Both the position numbers and the translations under genes were made by a program. A DNA stretch of 33,094 nt from Acidimicrobiia bacterium. GTDB taxonomy: Bacteria > Actinomycetota > Acidimicrobiia > Acidimicrobiales > Poriferisodalaceae. The stretch spans positions 1 to 33,094 of the forward strand of contig DUBN01000019.1 of the NCBI GenBank assembly GCA_012960315.1, read 5' to 3'. How positions within the stretch are numbered: the stretch's first letter is position 1; each line of letters begins with the position of its first letter. This document shows positions 24,177 through 31,785 of this stretch, one piece after another. The notes under the pieces were generated by a model, which saw nothing but the letters and a program-made list of their open reading frames with translations, did no database searches and was not told the origin of the DNA.

Positions 24177-25838
24177 TCAGTCGACCGTAATCACCGACGC
24201 CGAAATTGGTGGCCGCCGTCGAGTCCTGTTTCCAACAAACCGGCCCGTGATGCGTCGAACTACGCGGTCAAGGTCTTCGAGTCGCTTACCTTCGCTGATT
24301 GAAGCCCGAACGGCCCGAGCTACTTCAACTTCTAGTTCTGCTAGAACCACCACGCTCTTGTCAATATCTATCCATCCTTGGGTGGATATTTCTGGATGGC
24401 CAATTAGACCTGTTTTGTTGCTGACGACCACGGTGACGTGAACGAAACCACTTTCGCCCAGTTTTTGGCGGGCGTCGAGTATCTCCGGACCAAGGTCGTC
24501 GAGTAATCCGTCAACAAACCGGTAGGGAGCCGGAACACGCCCAGTCACACGAAGGCCCTTCTCATCAAGGGTTAGTTGCGTACCGTCGAGCACGACCAGG
24601 CTTCGGTCAGGTTGGTGTCCCGCTTCTACTGCTACGTCTGCGTTGCGCTGCAACATTCGATACTCACCCTCGATCGGCACGTACCACTCAGGCCTCACAA
24701 TGTCGTAAAGGTGCCGCAACTCGTCCCTTTGGGCGTGTCCACTTGTATGAACGTGTTCCTGACCATCGTGGACCACCTCGCACCCCAAACGAGTGAGTTG
24801 ATCAATCATTCGATATACCGGGATTTCATTTCCAGGTATCGGGTGACTCGAGAGCATAACTACGTCCCCTGCCCCAAGTGAAAGGTCCGGGTGTGCGCTC
24901 TTGGCTATTAGAGACAAAGCAGCATTTGGCTCGCCTTGGGATCCGGTGCAAATTACGCAGATAGCACCAGGCTCGTACAGATGGAGATGCTCGATCGAAT
25001 CAACACTGCGGTGGGGTAGGTCGAGTACTCCCAGTTCCTGAGCTATGCGTATGTTGTTCACCATTGATCTGCCGAGGGGGAAGATCGTTCGCCCTTCCTT
25101 GATTGCCACATCACATATTTGTTGCACCCGATGTAGGTGGCTCGCAAAACAACTCACAACGAGGCGTCCGCCGTTCCATTCAGGGAACCGACGTTCGAAG
25201 GTTTCGCGGATTGTCGATTCCGAGGCACTCCAACCGGGTTTGTCGGCATTGGTCGAATCCACCATCAGAACCCGAACACCTGGGTCTTCTTGCAGCTCCT
25301 TCAAACGCGTGAGGTCGGTAATTCGCCCATCAATGGGGTGTGAGTCAAGTTTGAAATCCCCCGTGTGCACCATGACGCCCTGGTCTGTGTGCAGAACTAC
25401 GCACAGACTTTGAGGAATTGAGTGAGTTATGGGCAGTACTTCAACATCGAATGGCCCTATTTGAAGTCGTTCTCCATCGTTCAATATCTGGAAAGACGTT
25501 CGATCTTCTAAACGAGCCTCGGTTACTTTGCGGCGAGCGAGACCCATCGTTAATGCCGAGCCATAGAGAGGCATCTGGAATTCTCGAAGAAGGTGGACCA
25601 CTCCACCCACATGATCTTCGTGTCCATGGGTGATAAGTAATCCGACAATGTCGGCTGCTCGCTCAGTCAGCCATCGAGTGTCCGGGAGGATGACATCGAC
25701 GCCAGGCATGGTGGCGTCGGGGAACATCAACCCAAAGTCGATTAAAAGCAGCTTGCCGTCCGCCTCGATGCATGTGCAGTTACGGCCGACCTCGCCGAGA
25801 CCACCTAGGAAAGTGATGTTTACGTTGGTTGTTTCCAA
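24177..25838 (-). CDS. rnj: Ribonuclease J
   Basis: A 553-residue RNase J, normal length. It combines a metallo-beta-lactamase core with a beta-CASP domain and a C-terminal domain. The zinc motif is ITHGHEDH (H71, H73, D75, H76); MVHTGDFKLD, CFASHLHRVQQI and SGHAQRDEL are the following catalytic-site blocks. The enzyme has 5'-3' exonuclease and endonuclease activity on mRNA and rRNA precursors in the cytoplasm. The start is a TTG at 25838, one base after the dapA stop; GAAGG within the end of dapA, six bases before the TTG, serves as ribosome binding site, so the gene is coupled to dapA. The dapA-rnj-ftsK order is characteristic of Actinobacteria. Confidence 0.97.
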   Translation of the reverse strand: METTNVNITFLGGLGEVGRNCTCIEADGKLLLIDFGLMFPDATMPGVDVILPDTRWLTERAADIVGLLITHGHEDHVGGVVHLLREFQMPLYGSALTMGLARRKVTEARLEDRTSFQILNDGERLQIGPFDVEVLPITHSIPQSLCVVLHTDQGVMVHTGDFKLDSHPIDGRITDLTRLKELQEDPGVRVLMVDSTNADKPGWSASESTIRETFERRFPEWNGGRLVVSCFASHLHRVQQICDVAIKEGRTIFPLGRSMVNNIRIAQELGVLDLPHRSVDSIEHLHLYEPGAICVICTGSQGEPNAALSLIAKSAHPDLSLGAGDVVMLSSHPIPGNEIPVYRMIDQLTRLGCEVVHDGQEHVHTSGHAQRDELRHLYDIVRPEWYVPIEGEYRMLQRNADVAVEAGHQPDRSLVVLDGTQLTLDEKGLRVTGRVPAPYRFVDGLLDDLGPEILDARQKLGESGFVHVTVVVSNKTGLIGHPEISTQGWIDIDKSVVVLAELEVEVARAVRASISEGKRLEDLDRVVRRITGRFVGNRTRRRPPISASVITVD

Positions 25839-25839
25839 A

Positions 25840-26724
25840 TTAAGCCTTCAACCGGGCATACACCTCTCGGGCCGTATCTTCTAGCCCTTGTGGGGTCGGT
25901 CCCATCGGCAACCGCGGTTCGCCAACGTTTAACCCCAGAGTCCGCATCATCGCTTTCGTTGGTACTGGGTTCGGCGCAGCATCTCCAGTCTCGTAGTCGA
26001 AACTGTCGAGCAGGAGTGAGTTAATACGCCTCGCTTCTGATGCGTTACCAGAATCCCAGGCATTCATCATTGCGACATGTTCGGGAGCTGACCAATGGGC
26101 CGCCACACTAATAACTCCTACAGCGCCGACTGCCAAAAGGGGAAGTGTTAACGCGTCGTCTCCGCTATATACCTCAAACCCTTCGGGAGCGTCTCGCACC
26201 ACCTTCGCTGTTTCGCCGGGGTTTCCAGCGGCGTCTTTCACCGCAACGATATTCGGCACCTCATGGGCGAGTTGAAGCATCGTTGGTGTTTCTATCTTCC
26301 TGCCAGTTCGGACTGGGATGTCATAGAGAACCACAGGCAGGCTGGTCGATGCAGCAACGGCTTCAAAGTGAGCGTATATTCCCGCTTGAGATGGGCGGTT
26401 GTAGTACGGCGTTACGGCAAGTATTCCGTCGCAACCTAATTCTTCAGCTTTTCGTGTTTGGTGAATTGAATGTGCCGTGTCGTTTGTCGTGGTCCCCGCA
26501 ATTACAGGCACAGTGACAGCCTCGGCGATTGCGCTCCACAATTCCCAATCTTCCTCATCGGTTACCGCTGGACCCTCACCAGTTGTTCCCGTAATCACTA
26601 GTCCTTCGCTTCCCTGTCCTACGAGCCACTTGGCAAGGGCCACCGAAGCGTCTACGTCTAAAGCATCGTCTTGTGAAAACGGGGTTACCATCGCCGGAAT
26701 GACTCGGCCAAATCGCGCAGTCAT
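25840..26724 (-). CDS. dapA: 4-hydroxy-tetrahydrodipicolinate synthase
   Basis: A 294-residue DapA, normal length, condensing pyruvate and aspartate semialdehyde in the lysine/diaminopimelate pathway. The active-site residues align with the E. coli enzyme: Schiff-base lysine K163 (AVKDAAGN), Y134 and R139 (LYDIPVRTG), T47/T48 in GTTGEG and Y108 in TPYYNRPS. The ATG follows TATTCT by seven bases and no ribosome binding site is seen, so it is likely leaderless, starting a dapA-rnj-ftsK transcript. The gene lies 18 bases after the winged-helix gene. The partner dapB is about 6 kb away at the right edge, separated by lipid genes, and no thyX is present in between. Confidence 0.97.
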   Translation of the reverse strand: MTARFGRVIPAMVTPFSQDDALDVDASVALAKWLVGQGSEGLVITGTTGEGPAVTDEEDWELWSAIAEAVTVPVIAGTTTNDTAHSIHQTRKAEELGCDGILAVTPYYNRPSQAGIYAHFEAVAASTSLPVVLYDIPVRTGRKIETPTMLQLAHEVPNIVAVKDAAGNPGETAKVVRDAPEGFEVYSGDDALTLPLLAVGAVGVISVAAHWSAPEHVAMMNAWDSGNASEARRINSLLLDSFDYETGDAAPNPVPTKAMMRTLGLNVGEPRLPMGPTPQGLEDTAREVYARLKA

Positions 26725-26731
26725 ACGGCCG

Positions 26732-26737
26732 AGAATA
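26732..26737 (-). promoter_or_regulatory. -10 box TATTCT for leaderless dapA-rnj-ftsK
   Basis: TATTCT on the minus strand ends seven bases before the dapA ATG, within the 18-base gap after the winged-helix gene. Confidence 0.48.
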
Positions 26738-26742
26738 GCCCC

Positions 26743-27384
26743 TCAAACACTTCCTTCACTCGCTCTGTTGATACCCAATGTGGCGAGCAGATCTTCGTGA
26801 AGCTCAAACCACACCGTGTGATAGCTCGGCATGATGGGTTTAGTAAGCCAATCCAGGTCACCTGAAAGAACTTTTTCGAGTGCTGATGCAAGTCGAGACG
26901 GGTAGTTATCGAACCGAGAGAGAACACCGATTAGCGGTCGAAGAATTTCTAGAATTTGTTGGTCCAACACCACGAGTCGGTCAAGGACTTTGGTGTCGTA
27001 TTCGCTGTCGCTATGGTCATTTAGCTTTTGCTCTCCTGAGCCGTCATTAATCACCTGCCAGTCGGTGCACAGTTGCAGCATCTCAGGATTGAGTTGAAGA
27101 AACTTTTCGTACATGGTTTCAACGACCCCGCGCGCACCAACGACTTTTAGCTCCTTAGCCAACGCCGCTTGGCCTTCCTCGCGCCCCGTCGGGGTAAGAA
27201 CGTATTTCTCAACAGCTTCGACTTGACGCATCACGCATTTTTCGTTTTCCACCATTCCGCTCAAGATCGCGGCGGTGGTCTCCGCGTCTAATTCATGTAC
27301 TGATGCAACGGTCCAAACTTCACCGAATCCTTTGAGTCGGAGTGCGAGCGCCACCAACGTTTTTGGGTCGGAGCGATGGGTCAT
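26743..27384 (-). CDS. Winged-helix (MarR/PadR-like) protein of unknown role
   Basis: A 213-residue cytoplasmic protein. The N-terminal 80 residues look like a winged helix: KTLVALALRLKGFGEV (8-23), a recognition-helix-like stretch ETTAAILSGMVENEK, and a wing YVLTPTGREEGQAAL (61-75), the last being the LTPxGR pattern common in MarR/PadR regulators. The rest (90-213) is acidic and helical with NPEMLQLCTDWQ (99-110) and FDNYPSRLASAL; I do not recognise a defined effector domain. The gene begins eight bases after the ferritin-like diiron gene, so they form an operon; it could regulate it or act as a partner. It is the only regulator-like gene in the window. Function is unknown; DNA binding is inferred from the wing pattern only. 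Confidence 0.72.
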   Translation of the reverse strand: MTHRSDPKTLVALALRLKGFGEVWTVASVHELDAETTAAILSGMVENEKCVMRQVEAVEKYVLTPTGREEGQAALAKELKVVGARGVVETMYEKFLQLNPEMLQLCTDWQVINDGSGEQKLNDHSDSEYDTKVLDRLVVLDQQILEILRPLIGVLSRFDNYPSRLASALEKVLSGDLDWLTKPIMPSYHTVWFELHEDLLATLGINRASEGSV

Positions 27385-27392
27385 TGATGATG

Positions 27393-28529
27393 TTAGGACT
27401 CGGTGTTCGCGGCTGCTTCAGCCTCTAGTTCTCGGGTGATGGCGAAAGCATCAACTTCTTCGGCTGTGTCAACCCAGTCTTCGTACTGGATAACGCCAAT
27501 CTCTCCAAACTTTTTGCGGAGCCAGCCGTCACCACCATCGAGGAGTCCCAATTTCTTGCAGTTAGGAACAATTTTGGTGAAAAGCAACTGCTGAAACTCT
27601 TGGCGAAGGGGATCGGCGTACGCCAACGGAATCACCTTCTTCACATCGGCGCCCATACGTTCCCATACTTCTTGTTGAAGGAATCGGTCACGCATGCGTA
27701 AAGCCGCCTCGAACGCAAACTCTTGACGATCTCGTAGCTCTGCCTGGGTCATGTCACTGTAAACCTCTTTCAACGAAAGCACCCCAAAGGCAACGTGACG
27801 GGCTTCATCACTCATGACATAACGCAATAGTTGTTTGAGGAGAGGCTCCTGACTCTGTTGGTAGATAAGCCCAAAAGCAGCTAGCGCTAGGCCTTCGACC
27901 ATGATTTGCATACCGAGGTAGGTCATGTCCCATCGGGAATCTTGGACGATGTCATCTAAGAGCATCCGCAGATGAACGTTGATGGGGTAGGTACCCGACA
28001 GCTTCGTGTCTAGGTACTTGGCGAAGACTTCGACGTGTCGGGCTTCGTCTACCACCTGTGTAGCTGCATAATATTTTGCGTCCATCCAGGGCACGGTTTC
28101 GACGATTTTTGCCGTGCAAACCAGTGCGCCTTGCTCGCCGTGCATGAATTGGCTCAAAGCCCAGTTCTGGGATTCCATGTTGAACTTGACCCACTCGTTG
28201 CGACCCCATGATTCGACGCCGGTACCAGAAAGGTCCATAACGTCTCCCGCGCTGCCGTTCATTTCATACTCTTCGACAGCGAGAGCCTCTTGATCGACTT
28301 CTGTTTCCCAAGGTAGATCTGTTTCAGCATTCCACTGCCCGGCCTTAGCTTTCTCGTACAGCTTGGCTAATTGCGGTCTGGCGCCTTTCTCATAGTCCCA
28401 GGAATAGATGCATTCAGCGTTGTTTTCAACGGAATGAATTACTTCATTCGGGTCTGTATTAGTCATCGAGAGGATGGCTTCGAAGTCGTTCGGATCTGTC
28501 CGACCGATCATCTCTTCTACCGTCGACAT
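27393..28529 (-). CDS. Ferritin-like diiron protein
   Basis: A 378-residue helical protein with a full set of carboxylate-bridged diiron ligands: E132 (MHGEQGAL), E162 and H165 (DEARH), E212 (VEGLALAA), E242 and H245 (a second DEARH). The E, ExxH, E, ExxH order is that of the ferritin-like superfamily (RNR-R2, AurF-type oxygenases, bacterial desaturases). Long flanking parts (1-110 and 265-378) are not recognised. It is thus probably an O2-dependent oxidase, oxygenase or desaturase in the cytoplasm; substrate unknown. The ATG has AGGAG six bases upstream. It is followed by the winged-helix gene (8 bases) and preceded by an SDR and acyl-CoA ligase on the same strand, hinting at a fatty acid-related substrate. 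Not an RNR subunit: too few R2 features, no R1 nearby. Confidence 0.86.
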   Translation of the reverse strand: MSTVEEMIGRTDPNDFEAILSMTNTDPNEVIHSVENNAECIYSWDYEKGARPQLAKLYEKAKAGQWNAETDLPWETEVDQEALAVEEYEMNGSAGDVMDLSGTGVESWGRNEWVKFNMESQNWALSQFMHGEQGALVCTAKIVETVPWMDAKYYAATQVVDEARHVEVFAKYLDTKLSGTYPINVHLRMLLDDIVQDSRWDMTYLGMQIMVEGLALAAFGLIYQQSQEPLLKQLLRYVMSDEARHVAFGVLSLKEVYSDMTQAELRDRQEFAFEAALRMRDRFLQQEVWERMGADVKKVIPLAYADPLRQEFQQLLFTKIVPNCKKLGLLDGGDGWLRKKFGEIGVIQYEDWVDTAEEVDAFAITRELEAEAAANTES

Positions 28530-28560
28530 AAGACGCTCCTATTTAGCGGACTGCCAAAAA

Positions 28561-28576
28561 GTAACCCGAAGGTAAC
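28561..28576. promoter_or_regulatory. Direct repeat GTAAC x2, 11-base spacing, before the ferritin-like gene
   Basis: GTAAC at 28561-28565 and 28572-28576 are one helical turn apart in the 54-base gap between the SDR end and the ferritin-like start. Such spacing suits a regulator binding one face of DNA. The adjacent winged-helix gene product is a possible ligand; this is speculation. Confidence 0.2.
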
Positions 28577-28583
28577 TTATAAA

Positions 28584-29435
28584 TCAATATTTACCAGATC
28601 GAGACCTTCGAATTAGCCGATCAAACATCTTTTCCGACAAAATGGCATTAAGCGCCACAGCAACCCGAGCATCAACGCCTACCAGGCGACGAAGCGGCGG
28701 ATTGCGCCGAGCAACGCACTTCTCAATAACAACAGCTACTCGATCCGGGCTCAACCCTGAGCTACTAGACCCCGTCAAATGCTCAACTGCTTTCTCCACA
28801 AAATCGCCATATTCCCGTCGTCCTGCCATAGGAAGGTCATGGTCGATTTGTAAAGATGCCTCTCTGGCCTTGTCCCACAACGGAGTTCGGACAGCGCCTG
28901 GTTCGATCATGGTGATTCTCGGCCCCGTCGGACCAAGTTCTCTGCGCAAGGAAGAGGAAAGTCCCACCAACGCGTGTTTGCTGGCGGCATACGGGCTGAG
29001 CAGCGGCACGCCAACTCGTGAGTTAATCGAACCAACGATGATAATTCGGGGATCATTCGATAGTCGAAGCGTTGGCAGCGCACAGCGAATAGAGGAAGCA
29101 ACACCGACGACATTGACATCGAACTGTCGCCGCCATTCCGACGGAGTGACATATTCCAGTGGTCCTCCGACTACTACGCCGGCGTTCACCACTAACAAAT
29201 CCAAGCCCAGGTAACCGCGACTGTCAGCAATTTCACCAAACGCCGTTTCGATTTGCTCGTCATCAGTGACGTCGATCCGCAGTGAGGACGCCCCATCAAT
29301 TCGTTCTATATGAGATGAATCGTGGTCAGAACGAACACCGCCCCATACCTGCCAGCCATCAGCTGCCAACCGTCGCACCGTGGCGTAGCCGATACCGGTG
29401 CTGGCACCTGTAACGACGGCTGCTCGATTAGTCAC
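28584..29435 (-). CDS. SDR-family oxidoreductase
   Basis: A 283-residue classical SDR. The cofactor loop TGASTGIG is at 9-16, R35 (GGVRSD) after the second strand favours NADP(H), NAG is at 84-86, N108 in DVNVVG, S136 in VGSINSR, Y149 and K153 (YAASK). The C-terminal extension (200-283) with LRRLVGVDARVAVALNAILSEK inside it is typical of the retinol/11-beta-hydroxysteroid dehydrogenase-like branch, which acts on lipid or steroid alcohols. The GTG start is 18 bases after the stop of the acyl-CoA ligase and the gene ends 54 bases before the ferritin-like gene, so all may share a transcript. Substrate not identified. Confidence 0.9.
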   Translation of the reverse strand: MTNRAAVVTGASTGIGYATVRRLAADGWQVWGGVRSDHDSSHIERIDGASSLRIDVTDDEQIETAFGEIADSRGYLGLDLLVVNAGVVVGGPLEYVTPSEWRRQFDVNVVGVASSIRCALPTLRLSNDPRIIIVGSINSRVGVPLLSPYAASKHALVGLSSSLRRELGPTGPRITMIEPGAVRTPLWDKAREASLQIDHDLPMAGRREYGDFVEKAVEHLTGSSSSGLSPDRVAVVIEKCVARRNPPLRRLVGVDARVAVALNAILSEKMFDRLIRRSRSGKY

Positions 29436-29453
29436 TGGCGAGGTTTCACAGTG

Positions 29454-31067
29454 TTATTCGACAACCACATCAACGAAGGAATCTCGGAGGGTGCGTTTTG
29501 AGAATTTTCCGGTGGAGGTTTTGGGCACCTCATCAATGATTTGAGTGGCGCTAGGCAACCACCATTTGGCCATACGGGGCGTCAGGTAGTCGATTAGCTC
29601 TTCGTGGCTCAGTGATTCACCTTCTTTAAGAACGACACAAGCCATCGGCCGTTCCATCCATTTCTCCGACGTAACGGCAATGACTGCGGCCTCTGTCACC
29701 TTAGGGTGGCTCATGATTTCATTCTCTACTTCGGTCGAGCTAATCCACTCGCCTCCGGATTTAATCAGATCTTTTGTGCGGTCGACAAGACGGATGTAGC
29801 CGCGCTCGTCGCAGGTCGCTACGTCGCCAGTTCGCAACCATCCATCCTCTGTAAAGGAATCCGTGGAGTCGGGACGCTTGTAGTAACTCGCCGTTACGTA
29901 CGGACCTCGAACCTGCAACTCGCCACTTGTCTCTCCGTCCCATGGGAGTTGTTCCGTTGAGTCAGGTTCGCAGATCCGAAACTCCACCGTTGGGACGATC
30001 GTTCCAACCGAAGCGCGCAAATCAGCTTTACTGTCGGCATCAAGGTCCGCCTCCGCGGATTTTATGTGCGCTACGGCGGCCAACGGGCTGGTTTCCGTCA
30101 TACCCCAAGCTTGCAGAATAGGTAGCCCGATTTTCTCACGGTATGCCTCCGACAACGATTTCGGTACCGCAGAGCCACCACAAGGGATCGCTCTCAAACT
30201 GGAGACGTCGCGACCATCAAGTTCTTCGAGCACCCCCATCCATATAGTCGGCACGCCGGCGGCGATGGTTACTCGTTCAGTTTCCATCAGTTCTGCTATC
30301 GGCCCGGGCTGCAACTTGGGACCAGGGTTTACAAGGGTGGCACCCGCAGCGACGGCGGCGTGCTGTAATCCCCACGAGTTGACATGAAACATAGGCACGA
30401 CAGGCAAGATGACATCCGATTCGCTTACACCCAAGCAGTCGTTCGTCATCGTTGTAAGTGTGTGTATGTAGGTGGACCGATGGCTGTAGACCACGCCCTT
30501 GGGGTTTCCGGTTGTTCCGCTCGTGTAACACATTGAGGCAGCCTGTCTCTCATCTCTAACTGCAAAATCGACTGGTGAAGCAGCTTCAATTAGATCCTCG
30601 TAACGAAGCACTCTCGAATCTTCGGGGATTTCTCCCTCTCCGTCATCCATGATGACTAGGTGTCGGACAGTCTCAAATTGGTCAACTAAGGGCCAGAGAA
30701 GTGCCATGAGCGAGCGGTCGACGAAGATGATTTCGTCTTCAGCGTGGTTTGCTACATAAACGATTTGATCCGCAAACAATCGAATATTGAGGGTGTGTAA
30801 CACCCGATTGGTGCAAGGCACAGCGAAATAGAGCTCAAGGTGGCGAGCCGTGTTCCAAGCAAAAGTGCCTACACGTCCGTGCTCACTGATACCTAAGTCG
30901 GTCATTGCTCCACCCAGTCGCCGCGTACGATCAGCCCATTCCCCATAGTTGCTTCGTTCGATACCCGTAGCGGTGGCAGTGATCAGTTCCTTGTGCGGAA
31001 ACAGGCTCTCTGCTCGCCGGAAGAAGAAATCAAGAGTGAGCGGGGTGTCCATCATCGTCGATTGCAT
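29454..31067 (-). CDS. Long-chain fatty acyl-CoA ligase
   Basis: An ANL-superfamily acyl-CoA synthetase that activates fatty acids with ATP and CoA. The frame extends to 31187, which would overlap the divergent membrane-protein gene; the ATG at 31067 is preferred (537 residues) because a TACGAT box lies seven bases before it, and because the sequence from there, with TPLTLDFFFRRAESLFPHK, looks like a normal family start. From 31067: P-loop YTSGTTGNPKG at 181-191, WGMTETS at 321-327, TGD at 413-415, DRTKDLIKSGGEWIS at 429-443 and the catalytic lysine K521 in TSTGKFSK. It is followed by SDR and diiron genes on the same strand and is divergent from a DedA-like gene. Chain length preference is unknown. 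Confidence 0.94.
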   Translation of the reverse strand: MQSTMMDTPLTLDFFFRRAESLFPHKELITATATGIERSNYGEWADRTRRLGGAMTDLGISEHGRVGTFAWNTARHLELYFAVPCTNRVLHTLNIRLFADQIVYVANHAEDEIIFVDRSLMALLWPLVDQFETVRHLVIMDDGEGEIPEDSRVLRYEDLIEAASPVDFAVRDERQAASMCYTSGTTGNPKGVVYSHRSTYIHTLTTMTNDCLGVSESDVILPVVPMFHVNSWGLQHAAVAAGATLVNPGPKLQPGPIAELMETERVTIAAGVPTIWMGVLEELDGRDVSSLRAIPCGGSAVPKSLSEAYREKIGLPILQAWGMTETSPLAAVAHIKSAEADLDADSKADLRASVGTIVPTVEFRICEPDSTEQLPWDGETSGELQVRGPYVTASYYKRPDSTDSFTEDGWLRTGDVATCDERGYIRLVDRTKDLIKSGGEWISSTEVENEIMSHPKVTEAAVIAVTSEKWMERPMACVVLKEGESLSHEELIDYLTPRMAKWWLPSATQIIDEVPKTSTGKFSKRTLRDSFVDVVVE

Positions 31068-31074
31068 GCCACAG

Positions 31075-31080
31075 ATCGTA
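31075..31080 (-). promoter_or_regulatory. -10 box for leaderless acyl-CoA ligase
   Basis: TACGAT on the minus strand ends seven bases before the ATG at 31067, deciding the start. Confidence 0.45.
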
Positions 31081-31111
31081 GGAGAAGAGCTTGCTCGCGG
31101 CCACATCCCCG

Positions 31112-31117
31112 TATGGT
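31112..31117 (+). promoter_or_regulatory. Possible -10 box of the DedA-like gene
   Basis: TATGGT ends eleven bases before the ATG at 31129, with TTGCTC at 31091-31096 as a possible -35 at a short 15-base spacing. It would give a leader of only about four bases. Confidence 0.32.
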
Positions 31118-31128
31118 GAAAGTAACAA

Positions 31129-31779
31129 ATGACAGAATTCAACACATCCAATACAAAACTTGACCCTAAAGACCGTCGAAGGCTCAAGCAGCTCGCAGTG
31201 GTTCCCCTTGCATTCGCATTGGCGGCCTATGTCGGACAGATACTTACGAGCGCTCTTCTTTCTTCGCAACCACTGTTGTTGATGTCGTTCAATGCCACTG
31301 ACCCCATGCTCCTGCTGGCGGCTCATCAGACTGAAGCCGTACCTTTTTTGGTTGTCGGCACCGCTCGGCTCTTTGCTCCTGACTTGTTTCTTCACCAACT
31401 TGGTTGGGAATTTGGTCCAGCCACCAAGGACTATCTGAAATCCGAATTTGGCCCCCGCAGCGGTTTCATTCGAACCATTGCAGCCTTAGAACGTTGGTTT
31501 CCGAGAGTGGGGTGGTTGTTGCTCTTTGCCATTCCGGGTTATCCGATGTGTCTTTTAGCTGGTATCGCAAAAATGCGAAGAGTGCCCTTTATTGTGGTCA
31601 ACCTTGCAGGAACGGTGTCTCGCCTTCTATTGATTTTTTGGGTGAGTTCAGTCTTCGAAGGTCCGCTCGGGGCGTCAGTGAGATTTATTGGTCGTTTCTC
31701 TTTGCCCTTCACATTCGCCATGGTCGCGTTAGTGATGCTGCAAAGCAGCCGCGGCAGAAAGAAAAACTCTGAGGGCTAA
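31129..31779 (+). CDS. DedA/VTT-like integral membrane protein
   Basis: A 216-residue membrane protein with about five hydrophobic segments (21-43, 58-80, 127-147, 151-173, 187-204). The middle, ERWFPRVGWLLLFAIP then LAGIAKMRRVPFIVVN and LAGTVSR, follows the DedA/SNARE-associated (VTT) pattern of a re-entrant proline-rich segment, a glycine before the KMRRVPF stretch and a G near the next helix. VTT proteins scramble or flip lipids such as undecaprenyl phosphate or phosphatidylethanolamine. Conservation of the acidic and arginine residues typical of proton-coupled DedA members cannot be judged by eye, so the call is moderate. It is divergent from the acyl-CoA ligase (61 bases between starts) and convergent with the ribokinase gene. 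Confidence 0.65.
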   Translation: MTEFNTSNTKLDPKDRRRLKQLAVVPLAFALAAYVGQILTSALLSSQPLLLMSFNATDPMLLLAAHQTEAVPFLVVGTARLFAPDLFLHQLGWEFGPATKDYLKSEFGPRSGFIRTIAALERWFPRVGWLLLFAIPGYPMCLLAGIAKMRRVPFIVVNLAGTVSRLLLIFWVSSVFEGPLGASVRFIGRFSLPFTFAMVALVMLQSSRGRKKNSEG

Positions 31780-31785
31780 GCCAAA

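Noticed and set aside
23244-24302. 352-codon plus-strand frame across ftsK
   Set aside because: Long, but antisense to FtsK; composition is Ser/Arg/Pro/Thr-rich as expected for a shadow frame and no family pattern is seen.
28642-29214. 190-codon plus-strand frame within the SDR at 28584-29435
   Set aside because: Antisense shadow; the SDR motifs on the other strand are complete.
31068-31187. N-terminal extension of the acyl-CoA ligase to 31187
   Set aside because: It would overlap the divergent membrane-protein gene, has no family similarity, and the ATG at 31067 has a well-placed -10 box.
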